A DNA stretch of 8,205 bases from Clostridiales bacterium (GTDB taxonomy: Bacteria > Bacillota > Clostridia > Christensenellales > Aristaeellaceae). The notes below the pieces were generated by a model. The model did not search any database, had not been told where the DNA came from, and saw only the letters and a program-made list of their open reading frames with translations. The DNA lies in contig SFFC01000098.1 of the NCBI GenBank assembly GCA_004556985.1, positions 1-8,205 of the forward strand. The letters run 5' to 3'. This document shows, in pieces, positions 1 to 5,999 of the stretch (position 1 is its first letter; the number at the start of each line of letters is the position of its first letter). A program made the position numbers and the translations under genes.

Positions 1-455
1 TGCTCGCCGCCCTCGCCCTCCCGGCGCTGGCTGAGGATGCCGTTTCCTCCGCCTCCGTCGCCGATTTCTACGGCGATTACGCGCTGACCGGCGATGCGCT
101 GATGGACGCCATCAACTCCTTCTCTGGCTGCTACCTCGTGACTACTGTAAGTCCAGAGGGCGTGCCCAACACCGCCTACTTCATCTTCGCCATGGTCAAG
201 CACGAGGACAAGTATTATCTCCAGCTCGGCCTGGCTGAAAACCAGTCCAAGGCCAATCTCACCGCCAATGGCGAGGGCATCGCCATCTATGCGGCGAATC
301 CCACCGGCGAAGAGGGCGCCAAGCCCTACGCCATCTCCGGAGCGCGCATGTGGTTCAAGGCTGTCGAGGATGAAGCGCTGCTCGATGCGCTCAATCCGTC
401 TGGCCGTGAGGGCGCAATGTTCTTTGAGGTTGTCGAAGTTCGCTCTCTGGGCTAA
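1..455 (+). CDS. Exported pyridoxamine 5'-phosphate oxidase-like (FMN-binding split barrel) protein, 5' end missing
   Basis: The reading frame is open from the left edge (first complete codon at 3) to TAA at 453-455, so the true start lies outside the window. An internal ATG at 102 would cut off the export signal and the first part of the domain, so I do not take it as the start. The first visible residues (LAALALPALA, then ED) look like the end of a signal peptide with an A-L-A type signal peptidase I site. About 140 residues follow. The stretches VTTVSPEGVPNTAYF, KYYLQLGLAENQSKANL and ARMWFKAVED match the strand pattern of the FMN-binding split-barrel (PNPOx-like) fold: a substrate-access strand, a middle strand ending in a ligand-contacting S-K-A-N-L turn, and a late strand. 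Known members bind FMN, F420 or haem and do redox chemistry; the substrate here is unknown. It is convergent with clpX, and a terminator directly follows. I am fairly sure of the fold, less of export, and cannot name a reaction. Confidence 0.7.
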   Translation, partial: LAALALPALAEDAVSSASVADFYGDYALTGDALMDAINSFSGCYLVTTVSPEGVPNTAYFIFAMVKHEDKYYLQLGLAENQSKANLTANGEGIAIYAANPTGEEGAKPYAISGARMWFKAVEDEALLDALNPSGREGAMFFEVVEVRSLG

Positions 456-470
456 TCTTCCCGCTAATCA

Positions 471-508
471 AAGGGGCTGACAGTTCATCGCCTGTCAGCC
501 CCTTTTTT
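471..508 (+). terminator. Intrinsic terminator, possibly bidirectional
   Basis: A perfect 13-bp stem (471-483 with 492-504, arm AAGGGGCTGACAG) encloses an 8-nt loop and runs into six T residues at 503-508. It sits 15 nt after the stop of the split-barrel gene and 22 nt past the end of clpX, which arrives from the other side. Read on the - strand the same stem is followed by TTTGATT, a weaker U-tract, so it may also end the tig-clpP-clpX transcript. Confidence 0.93.
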
Positions 509-530
509 ATGCTGTTGCTCTGACGTTTCG

Positions 531-1850
531 TCAGGACACCGACGGCCTTCTGGCCATCGCGCCGTCCGCGCTCTCGCGGCGCGTCTTGCCGCTGACCAGC
601 TTGCGCTTGGGCTCGCCGGGAATGAGCGTCGGCTCCTGGTTCTTGGTGATGGTGTCCTCCGTCACGACGACGCGGCTCACGTCCGCGCGCGAGGGCAGCT
701 CGAACATCGTGCCCATCAGCGCATCCTCGATAATCGCGCGCAGGCCGCGAGCGCCGCTCTTGCGGGCGATGGCCTTGCCGGCGATCGCCTTGAGCGCCGC
801 CTCCTCGAAGTCGAGCTCGACGCCGTCCATCTCCACCAGCTTCTTATACTGGCGCACGAGTGCATTGCGCGGCTCGGTCAGGATGCGCACGAGCGCGTCC
901 TCGTCGAGGTTGTCAAGCGTCACGATGATCGGCAGACGGCCGACAAACTCGGGGATCAAGCCGAATTTGAGCAGATCCTCCGGCCGGATATTGGCGAGCA
1001 CCTCGCCCACGTTGCGCTTCTCGCGGCTCTTGACCTCGGAGCCGAAGCCCAGGGAGCCCGCGCCCTCGCGCTTTTCGATGATCTTGTCGATCCCGTCAAA
1101 CGCGCCGCCGCAGATGAAGAGGATGTTCGTCGTGTCGATCTGGATGAACTCCTGATGCGGATGCTTGCGCCCGCCCTGCGGCGGCACGCTGGCAACCGTA
1201 CCCTCGATAATCTTGAGCAGCGCCTGCTGCACGCCCTCGCCAGAGACATCGCGCGTGATCGAGGGATTCTCGCTCTTGCGGGCGATCTTGTCGATCTCGT
1301 CGATGTAGATGATGCCCCGCTGCGCCGCCTGAATGTCGTAATCAGCGTTCTGAATCAGGCGCAGAAGGATGTTCTCCACGTCCTCGCCGACGTAGCCGGC
1401 CTCGGTCAGGCTGGTCGCGTCCGCGATGGCGAAGGGCACCTTGAGGATCTTCGCCAGCGACTGCGCCAGGAAGGTCTTGCCGCAGCCGGTCGGGCCCACC
1501 ATGACGATGTTCGACTTCTGCAGCTCGACATCCCCGCGCTTTTTGGGCGCGTTGATCCTCTTGTAGTGGTTGTAGACGGCGACGGCGAGCGCGCGCTTGG
1601 CCTTCTCCTGGCCGATGACGTACTCGTCGAGCACCGCCTTGATTTCCATCGGCTTGGGCAGATTCTGCGGCTCCTGGCTGGGCGCCGTGCCCAGATCATC
1701 GGCGATGATCTCCTGGCAGAGCGCGACACACTCGTCGCAGATATACACGCCATTGCCGGCGATGATGCGGCGAACCTGATCCTGCGTTTTGTCGCAGAAG
1801 GAGCAGCGCGCGACGCGCGGCTGCTTGGTTTCGTCCTTATCTCTTGGCAT
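531..1850 (-). CDS. clpX: ATP-dependent Clp protease ATP-binding subunit ClpX
   Basis: This encodes a 439-residue AAA+ unfoldase that recognises tagged or misfolded substrates, unfolds them with ATP and threads them into ClpP in the cytoplasm. The N-terminal zinc-binding domain has C16-x2-C19 and C38-x2-C41. The AAA+ module shows Walker A GPTGCGKT (119-126), pore-1 loop GYVG (152-155), Walker B IIYIDEID (180-187, D184/E185), pore-2 region RDVSGEGVQ (200-208), an arginine finger in EFVGRLP (R305) and sensor II in GARGLR (R368). The ClpP-docking loop reads LGF (267-269), an accepted variant of the usual IGF tripeptide. It starts at ATG 1850 behind GAGGTG (1860-1855), 38 nt after the clpP stop, as the last gene of tig-clpP-clpX. 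The family is usually about 420 residues; the extra length is a basic, Ser/Arg-rich C-terminal tail (from about 412) with no recognisable domain. All catalytic elements are present. Confidence 0.98.
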   Translation of the reverse strand: MPRDKDETKQPRVARCSFCDKTQDQVRRIIAGNGVYICDECVALCQEIIADDLGTAPSQEPQNLPKPMEIKAVLDEYVIGQEKAKRALAVAVYNHYKRINAPKKRGDVELQKSNIVMVGPTGCGKTFLAQSLAKILKVPFAIADATSLTEAGYVGEDVENILLRLIQNADYDIQAAQRGIIYIDEIDKIARKSENPSITRDVSGEGVQQALLKIIEGTVASVPPQGGRKHPHQEFIQIDTTNILFICGGAFDGIDKIIEKREGAGSLGFGSEVKSREKRNVGEVLANIRPEDLLKFGLIPEFVGRLPIIVTLDNLDEDALVRILTEPRNALVRQYKKLVEMDGVELDFEEAALKAIAGKAIARKSGARGLRAIIEDALMGTMFELPSRADVSRVVVTEDTITKNQEPTLIPGEPKRKLVSGKTRRESADGAMARRPSVS

Positions 1851-1888
1851 TTCGCACCTCAGATCCTTATGATTCCCGTCGGAAGGGG

Positions 1889-2491
1889 TTATTTCTTGCG
1901 CGGCCGGTAGATATCGTCGATGATGCCGTAGGCCAGCGCCTCGTCGGCGGTCATGAAATAGTCCCGCTCAACGTCCCGCTCGATCTTCTCAAGCGGCTGC
2001 TTCGTCATCTCGCTCATCAGCGCGTTCATCTTGCTCTTCGTGCGCAGCAGCCACTGGGCATGCAGCTGCACGTCGGTCGCCTGGCCGCTCGCGCCGCCGC
2101 TGGGCTGATGAATCATGACCTCGCTGTTGGGCAGGGCCAGGCGCATGCCCGGCTCGCCCGCCATCAGCAGGAACGCGCCCATCGACGCGGCCATGCCCAG
2201 GCAGACGGTGCGAACCTTCGGCTTGATGTAGCGCATCGTGTCGAAGATGGCCATGCCGTCGGTCACGCTGCCGCCCGGGCTGTTGATGTACATGGAGATA
2301 TCCGCATCCGGATCCTCCATCTCCAGGAAGAGCAGCTGCGCGACGATGCTGTTGGCCAGGGCCTCGTTGACCTCGCCGCGCAGGAACACGACGCGATCCT
2401 TCAGCAGACGGGAATAGACGTCATACGAGCGCTCGCCGTAGGGCGTCTTTTCAATCACACTCGGCTCGAAGTAATAGTTGTTGCTTGACAA
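1889..2491 (-). CDS. clpP: ATP-dependent Clp protease proteolytic subunit ClpP (TTG start)
   Basis: This encodes a 200-residue serine peptidase of family S14 that forms the tetradecameric chamber docking to ClpX (and to ClpA/ClpC-type partners where present). The catalytic triad is intact: Ser103 in GMAASMGAF, His128 in EVMIHQPSGG and Asp177 in ERDVERDYF. Their spacing (25 and 49 residues) equals that of E. coli ClpP. The oxyanion-hole motif SPGGSV is at 71-76. The start codon is TTG: no ATG or GTG lies at the right place, and the sequence has the conserved core (VIE....GERSYDVYSRLLKDR) only 12 residues downstream. AAAGGAGG at 2509-2502 lies 10 nt before it. The gene is 35 nt downstream of tig and 38 nt upstream of clpX, so it is clearly in one operon. 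The N-terminus (MSSNNYYFEPSVIE) differs from the common L-(I/V)-P-x-V-I-E axial-loop start. Confidence 0.97.
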   Translation of the reverse strand: MSSNNYYFEPSVIEKTPYGERSYDVYSRLLKDRVVFLRGEVNEALANSIVAQLLFLEMEDPDADISMYINSPGGSVTDGMAIFDTMRYIKPKVRTVCLGMAASMGAFLLMAGEPGMRLALPNSEVMIHQPSGGASGQATDVQLHAQWLLRTKSKMNALMSEMTKQPLEKIERDVERDYFMTADEALAYGIIDDIYRPRKK

Positions 2492-2501
2492 GGTTGAGAC
2501 G

Positions 2502-2509
2502 CCTCCTTT
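2502..2509 (-). promoter_or_regulatory. Ribosome binding site of clpP that fixes the TTG start
   Basis: AAAGGAGG on the - strand is an almost complete match to the anti-Shine-Dalgarno sequence, lying 10 nt before TTG at 2491-2489. The upstream in-frame codons (GTC TCA ACC) contain no other start, and the next in-frame ATG is residue 58, inside the conserved core. TTG is therefore the only plausible start. Confidence 0.85.
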
Positions 2510-2526
2510 GCGTCGCTTGACGGGGA

Positions 2527-3816
2527 TCAGGCCTCGGCCTTGGCGTTGTCGCAGAGGAACTTGATCGCGTTGTCGCGAATGGCGTCGGCCTTGAAGTACT
2601 CGCGGTCCGCCTCGGTGAGCGTCTCCTTGAGCTCCTCAACGCTCTTGCCGGTCTGCGGCGCAAACTGCGCGATCTGCGCGTCGATCTGCTCCTCGGTCGC
2701 GTCGATGGCCTCGGCCTTCTCGACGGCCTCGAGCACGAGGTGCGCGCGCACGCTCTTCTCGGCCTGATCGCGGTAGTTCGCGCGGAAGGCCTTCTCGTCC
2801 TGGCCGGTGTACTTCATGAAGTCCGCCAGCTTGAGGCCCTGGGAGGCCAGGCGATACTCGAAGTCGCGCATCATGGAATCGATCTGGCGCTCGATCATCG
2901 CCTCCGGGATCTCGACGGTCGCGTTCGCGATGACCTTCTCGATCACGGCGTTGGTGAAGGCGTTCTGGTCGCGCTCGGCCGCCTGAGCTTCCAGTTTGGC
3001 GCGGATGTCCGCCTTGTATTCCTCAAGGGTGTCAAACTCGCTGATGTCCTTGGCGAAATCGTCGTCAAGCGCAGGGAGCTGCGTCTCGGTGATGCCGTTG
3101 ACCTTCACGTGGAAGACGGCCTTCTTGCCCGCGAGCTCCTCGGCGTGATACTGCTCCGGGAAGGTCACGTCAAGATCCTTCTCCTCGCCGATGTTCATGC
3201 CGACCATCTGCTCCTCAAAGCCCGGGATGAAGCTGTGGGAGCCGATCTTGAGGGTCTGGCCCTGCGCGGTGCCGCCGGCAAAGGCGACGCCGTCGACGCT
3301 GCCCGCATAGTCAAGGTTCACGGTGTCGCCCTCGGCGACGGCGCGGCCCTCGACGGCAACCTCGGTCGCCTGCTTGCTGCGCTCCTCCTCGACCTTGGCG
3401 TCGACCTGCTCGTCGGTGACCTCGGTCTTCTCCTTCTTGACCTCAACGCCCTTGTACTCGCCCAGGGTCACGTCCGGCTTGACGAAGACCTCGCAGGTGA
3501 ACTGCAGGTTCTTGCCCGCGCCGATCTGCTGGATCTCGATCTCCGGACGATCCACGACGTCGACCTTGTTCTCGTCGATGGCCGGGCCGTAGACCTCGTC
3601 GAACACGAGCTCGAAGGCCTCGTCGTAGAAGACGCCCTCGCCGTACATGTTCTCAATCAGCTTGCGCGGCGCCTTGCCCTTGCGGAAGCCAGGGATATTG
3701 ACCTGGCCGCGCACCTTGATGTATGCCTTGTCCATGGCCGCGTCGAACTTTGCGGCGTCGATGTCAAAGGACAGCTTAACCTTATTGCTGGAAATCTTTT
3801 CTACGGTGGTGCTCAT
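2527..3816 (-). CDS. tig: Trigger factor (ribosome-associated chaperone and peptidyl-prolyl isomerase)
   Basis: This encodes a 429-residue trigger factor, the first chaperone met by nascent chains at the ribosome exit tunnel. The N-terminal ribosome-binding domain (about 1-115) carries the signature GFRKGKAP at 43-50, the same position as in E. coli, where FRK contacts L23. An FKBP-like PPIase domain follows (about 160-245), seen in GDTVNLDYAGSVDG and SFIPGFEEQMVGM. The helical C-terminal chaperone arms fill about 250-429. The length is normal and no key region is missing. It starts at ATG 3816-3814, with GGAGGAG at 3831-3825. It is the first gene of the tig-clpP-clpX operon, downstream of a strong sigma-A promoter. 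An earlier ATG (3821-3819) ends at once in ATG-AAA-TGA and cannot be the tig start. Placing trigger factor ahead of clpP and clpX is a common arrangement that couples folding and degradation capacity. Confidence 0.97.
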   Translation of the reverse strand: MSTTVEKISSNKVKLSFDIDAAKFDAAMDKAYIKVRGQVNIPGFRKGKAPRKLIENMYGEGVFYDEAFELVFDEVYGPAIDENKVDVVDRPEIEIQQIGAGKNLQFTCEVFVKPDVTLGEYKGVEVKKEKTEVTDEQVDAKVEEERSKQATEVAVEGRAVAEGDTVNLDYAGSVDGVAFAGGTAQGQTLKIGSHSFIPGFEEQMVGMNIGEEKDLDVTFPEQYHAEELAGKKAVFHVKVNGITETQLPALDDDFAKDISEFDTLEEYKADIRAKLEAQAAERDQNAFTNAVIEKVIANATVEIPEAMIERQIDSMMRDFEYRLASQGLKLADFMKYTGQDEKAFRANYRDQAEKSVRAHLVLEAVEKAEAIDATEEQIDAQIAQFAPQTGKSVEELKETLTEADREYFKADAIRDNAIKFLCDNAKAEA

Positions 3817-3875
3817 TTCATTTGCTCCTCCACTGGTAATGGTTGCGTCCCGGAAACCCCAAAACGCTATCTTAT

Positions 3876-3904
3876 ATTATAGCACGCTTATATAGGAAGA
3901 TCAA
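3876..3904 (-). promoter_or_regulatory. Sigma-A promoter of the tig-clpP-clpX operon (extended -10)
   Basis: On the - strand, TTGATC (3904-3899, 4 of 6 to TTGACA) and a perfect TATAAT (3881-3876) are exactly 17 bp apart. TGC directly before TATAAT gives the TGn extended -10 element. The predicted transcription start is about 3869-3870, leaving a leader of roughly 50 nt before tig. No CIRCE (HrcA) or CtsR heptad operator is visible around it, so heat-shock control by those regulators is not supported here. Confidence 0.85.
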
Positions 3905-3946
3905 TCCTAAATCCGCGCTGCTCCGGGCTTTTTCCTGCCTTTTTGG

Positions 3947-3967
3947 GCCGGTCAGCGGCGTTTTTTT
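3947..3967 (+). other. Small GC hairpin followed by a T7 tract (weak terminator-like element)
   Basis: GCCG (3947-3950) can pair with CGGC (3956-3959) around a 5-nt loop, followed by G and seven T residues (3961-3967). The stem is only 4 bp, too short for a confident terminator. It lies behind the back-to-back promoter region and ahead of the + strand gene at 4068, so it could damp stray rightward transcription or act as a leader attenuator. This is tentative. Confidence 0.25.
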
Positions 3968-4024
3968 CTGCCGTTTTCCATTGTATGCGCCCGGCTTTTC
4001 CTTCATGCGCGCGCCGCGCGAATA

Positions 4025-4038
4025 GAAGCGCGCGCTTC
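4025..4038. repeat. Perfect 14-bp palindrome upstream of the GT84-like gene
   Basis: GAAGCGCGCGCTTC is identical to its own reverse complement. It ends 16 nt before the GGGAGG ribosome binding site of the gene at 4068. The adjacent run at 4007-4020 is also GCGC-rich and can pair with it in alternative ways. It could be an operator for a dimeric regulator or an RNA hairpin near the ribosome binding site, but alternating GC is easy to obtain by chance in DNA this rich in G+C. Confidence 0.35.
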
Positions 4039-4067
4039 CCCGCAAACTTTCAGCGGGAGGAATTGCT

Positions 4068-5999
4068 GTGAACAAAACGCCGCTGATCGTCGTTCCCGCC
4101 CGGCCCGCCTCGCAGCATGCGGCGCTGGCTCTGCTGCGCCGCGCGCGGCGGCTGCTTCAGGCGCTCGGGGAGGATGGCGCGCTGCTGCTGTTATGCGCGC
4201 TGCCCGACGCCGACGCAGCCCGCCTGCCGCAGGACGACGCGCTGATCCGCCTGCTCCAGTCCGGCATCATGGGCGCGGACGCCCGCCTGCGCGGACGTCT
4301 GCTGCTGCTCGTCTGCCCGCGCGCATGGGACGACGCCGCGCGCGCCTACGTCTGCCAGCCCGATGCGGCGCTTCTGACGGCGCGCCTGCTCATGGGCCTT
4401 GAGCCCGGAATGCGCTTTGAGGCCGCCAGCTTTTCCCCGTCCTCGCTGAAAGGCGCCCATGCCTGCGCGCTGCTGCTGCCGGATGCCTTTCTCTGCACGC
4501 CGGATGTCCCCGGGCGTCTTGCGGAGGCGCTCGGCGCGCTGCCCTGCGTGACGGGAAGCGTGCTGCCCGCTTTCTCCCCGCGCGACACGCTGCTCACGCG
4601 CCTGCAGCGCATGGGCTTTGACCTCTCCCCCGTGCGCGAGGCCACAGCATTTTCCCTCGCCAAAGAGGGGCTGGCTCCACTCGATGGGCGTCCCGTGCTG
4701 CTCTCCGCCGGGCTGCTCGAAGCGCTTGCGCAGGGGAGGCCCCTGCCCGATTGCTGCCCGTCCACACCGGATTGCGTCTTCGTCCGCCGCGAGGCCGACA
4801 CGCCCGATTCCCTGCTCGCCGGAAACCGCGCCGCGCAGGCCAAAGCCCTGCGGCGGAAAGACGATCCCTCGCTCCGCCGGCGCGCGTGGCTCGAGGCTGC
4901 GCTACCGCTGCTCCGGCTCCTGCTCCTCCTCTCCGGCGCAGTGCTCGGGCTTCCACTGCTGTGTGCCGTCGCCGTCTTTGCGCCCGAGTGGTATACGCTG
5001 CTGCATCCCCGGCTCCTGCCCGGCATGCTGGTGCGGCTCGCCCTGCTTCCCGCGCAGGCGATGGGCGGGCTCGACGCGCTCCTGCGCCGCCTGCTCGCCC
5101 GCTCCCGCGTCTTTCGCATCGAGCTCCCCTCCTCCGCCTTTTCATCCAGGGCCTGCGTCGTCTGCGGCATCGTGCTGCTCCTTGGCGCAATTCTCTCCGC
5201 GCGCGCCGCTGCACCGCTGCTCGTCGTCTCGCTGCTCTGGCTGTTTGCGCCGATGATCTTCTCCGCGCTGGCCTCACCCGTCCGCGAGCGCATTCCCCTC
5301 ACAGAAACCGAGCAGGAGGAGATGCTCGGCCTTGCCCGCTCCGCCTTCTTCCGCCTGCCGGAGGGCAGCGTCTGTCTGCGCGCGCTCGCGGACTGCGCGG
5401 GCTGCATGCTCGGCCTACTCGAGCCGGACGAGGCCGCCCGGCGGGTCGAAAGCCGGCTTGAGCAGCTGCAAACGCCGCCGTTCTCCGCCCTGGAGCAGGC
5501 CTGTCTGCTCTCGTGTGCCCAGTTTCTGCGCGAGCGGATGGACGGCTGCGACGCCGCGCTGCGGCCGCTACCCGCGCGCCTGGAGGCCGCCGTCTCCGCG
5601 GCGCCGCTGCCCGATGAGCCCGGGCGCCTCGCCGCCCTTCTGCGCGCGGCGCGCTCCGGGGAGACGCGCGCGTTTGATCCGGCGGACGCCCCCGACGATG
5701 CGGGCGAAGCGCTTTTCCTCCCGCCGATGCCCGGCATGCCCGGCGCAAAGCAGGCCGCCCTGCTTCCCCTGACCCATCCGCATACCTTCCTCGCCCATCC
5801 GCCGCCCGAGACAAGCAAAGGCGGGGAAACGGATGAACTGCTCCGCTTCCTCGCCCTGTCCGCCTCGGCGCTGCAGGCGCCCTTTGCCGCGCTGCTTGCG
5901 CGCTCGCCCGCCGTCGAGGCCTATCTGCCGTTGCTCGCGCGCGTTCCTCCGCCAAAGCGGCGGATACCCGCGCGCGGCGCGCTTATCCGTTCACGTTGA
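4068..5999 (+). CDS. Membrane protein resembling a degenerate cyclic beta-1,2-glucan synthase glycosyltransferase core (GT84-like)
   Basis: It starts at GTG 4068, with GGGAGG 7 nt upstream, and encodes 643 residues. I recognise a collinear, weak match to the glycosyltransferase part of NdvB/ChvB/Cgs. LIVVPARPAS (6-15) sits where the family has its VVIP strand. LLCALPDADAARLPQDDALI (41-60) resembles the family's LL-DF-DA...MP-D-ALL block. LVCPRAWDDA (81-90) resembles its F-HR-R-WN block. GRPVLLSAGLLEAL (207-220) resembles GKGIYDVDAF. LLPAQAMGGLDALLRRL (326-342) resembles LPY-ALLALDAI-RTL. PLLVVSLLWLFAPMI (383-397) resembles the LWLLSP segment. LLEPDEAARRVESRLEQL (450-467) resembles the region after the membrane domain. 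About four hydrophobic segments lie at 276-306, 318-332, 363-378 and 381-402. The DxD motif appears reduced to LPDAF (137-141), and no (Q/R)xxRW is visible. The GH94 phosphorylase module is absent. It may be a pseudoenzyme, an accessory subunit or a decaying gene. The frame is intact, which argues against recent inactivation. The family link is from memory and not from a search. Confidence 0.6.
   Translation: MNKTPLIVVPARPASQHAALALLRRARRLLQALGEDGALLLLCALPDADAARLPQDDALIRLLQSGIMGADARLRGRLLLLVCPRAWDDAARAYVCQPDAALLTARLLMGLEPGMRFEAASFSPSSLKGAHACALLLPDAFLCTPDVPGRLAEALGALPCVTGSVLPAFSPRDTLLTRLQRMGFDLSPVREATAFSLAKEGLAPLDGRPVLLSAGLLEALAQGRPLPDCCPSTPDCVFVRREADTPDSLLAGNRAAQAKALRRKDDPSLRRRAWLEAALPLLRLLLLLSGAVLGLPLLCAVAVFAPEWYTLLHPRLLPGMLVRLALLPAQAMGGLDALLRRLLARSRVFRIELPSSAFSSRACVVCGIVLLLGAILSARAAAPLLVVSLLWLFAPMIFSALASPVRERIPLTETEQEEMLGLARSAFFRLPEGSVCLRALADCAGCMLGLLEPDEAARRVESRLEQLQTPPFSALEQACLLSCAQFLRERMDGCDAALRPLPARLEAAVSAAPLPDEPGRLAALLRAARSGETRAFDPADAPDDAGEALFLPPMPGMPGAKQAALLPLTHPHTFLAHPPPETSKGGETDELLRFLALSASALQAPFAALLARSPAVEAYLPLLARVPPPKRRIPARGALIRSR
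5961..5989. other. Stem-loop at the convergent gene ends
   Basis: CGGATA (5961-5966) pairs with TATCCG (5984-5989), and inside it GCGCG (5970-5974) pairs with CGCGC (5978-5982) around a 3-nt loop. Unpaired CCC (5967-5969) faces a single T (5983). The structure spans the ilvA stop and ends just before the stop of the GT84-like gene. Neither side has a U-tract, so it is not a standard intrinsic terminator. It may block 3' exonucleases or slow polymerase where the two genes collide. Confidence 0.4.

Noticed and set aside
2740..3882. Long open + strand frame opposite tig (380 codons)
   Set aside because: It lies entirely antisense to a clear trigger factor gene, has no ribosome binding site, and is a Leu/Val/Asp-rich sequence without domain motifs. 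It follows from the GC bias at third codon positions.
3841..3910. CIRCE or CtsR heat-shock operator at the tig promoter
   Set aside because: I looked for TTAGCACTC-N9-GAGTGCTAA and for the GGTCAAA heptad pair. TAGCACGC occurs once but without an inverted partner.
3843..4075. Short frames in the tig/GT84-like intergenic region (+ 3843-4025 and - 3872-4075)
   Set aside because: Both use TTG-type starts without ribosome binding sites and run through the tig promoter. Neither product looks like a protein family.
4346..5818. Long open - strand frame opposite the GT84-like gene (490 codons)
   Set aside because: The product is Ser/Arg/Ala-rich and low in complexity with no domain. The + strand frame has a good ribosome binding site, membrane segments and family-like landmarks.
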